Part shown: positions 48,861 through 48,906 of the stretch, in pieces
Layout: each line of letters begins with the position of its first letter
Position numbering within the stretch: position 1 is the first letter of the stretch
Source of the DNA: Phallusia fumigata
Lineage: Eukaryota > Chordata > Ascidiacea > Phlebobranchia > Ascidiidae
DNA: 48,906 nucleotides
Assembly (NCBI GenBank): GCA_008931825.1
Contig: QXVZ01018747.1
Coordinates: forward strand, 1 to 48,906
Reading direction: 5' to 3'
Program-made: the position numbers and the translations under genes
The notes under the pieces: generated by a model
What the model saw: only the letters and a program-made list of their open reading frames with translations
Database searches by the model: none
What the model was told of the DNA's origin: nothing

Positions 48861-48906
48861 GTAAGTGGAAAAACGTTTACTTTTATCCTCGCAAAATATA
48901 AAAGAT

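Overview
The window reads as the middle of one very large plus-strand eukaryotic gene. It contains more than 150 short exons with GT/AG borders, separated by small AT-rich introns of mostly 55-250 bp. No start codon, final stop or poly(A) signal was found for it, so both ends lie outside the window. The compact introns, strong allelic polymorphism and deuterostome-style extracellular modules suggest an invertebrate chordate such as a tunicate (Ciona-like). That assignment is inferred from style, not from a search. After removing assembly duplications the window encodes roughly 9,000 residues (my sum of exon lengths). It is rich in Asn-X-Ser/Thr sequons and very poor in cysteine, as expected of a giant secreted or cell-surface glycoprotein.

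Layout. (1) 1-2658: one long Ser/Thr-rich mucin-like exon built from a 678-bp (226-residue) near-identical tandem repeat, ending in a proline run. (2) 2824-35723: about 69 fibronectin type III (FN3) modules in tandem, numbered F1-F69 here. Almost every module is bounded by phase-1 introns. Each is either intronless or split once, at one of several different internal positions. Three nested higher-order duplications are visible: a two-module unit (F7-F16), a ten-module block (F17-F26 copied as F27-F36) and a four-module unit (F60-F69). (3) 35847-36330: two polyproline exons and a Thr/Pro linker. (4) 36330-48860: about 15 modules of a second kind (S1-S15 plus the start of S16). I read these as a divergent SEA-like array: a beta strand of the type F-x-G-E-V, a helix, then a strand pair with the recurrent signature V-x-Y-F/Y-x-P ... 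V-A-H-F. A basic R-R-K-R site sits near the right edge.

Other features. Eleven single 'n' characters occur. Ten of them sit exactly at the junction of two equal-length direct repeats of 109 bp to 1.22 kb. These are best explained as unmerged overlapping contigs or alleles and inflate the exon count by about 3.3 kb. One intron (18449-18686) carries a tRNA-derived SINE on the minus strand with a 16-bp target-site duplication; the paralogous intron lacks it. The largest intron (43585-44734) contains a TATA-box-like site and is otherwise unexplained.

The architecture suggests an extended, heavily glycosylated adhesion or mucus/matrix protein. A mucin stalk is followed by a long FN3 rod with one RGD tripeptide in an FG loop, then a proline hinge and a SEA-like region. 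I do not recognise a named gene.
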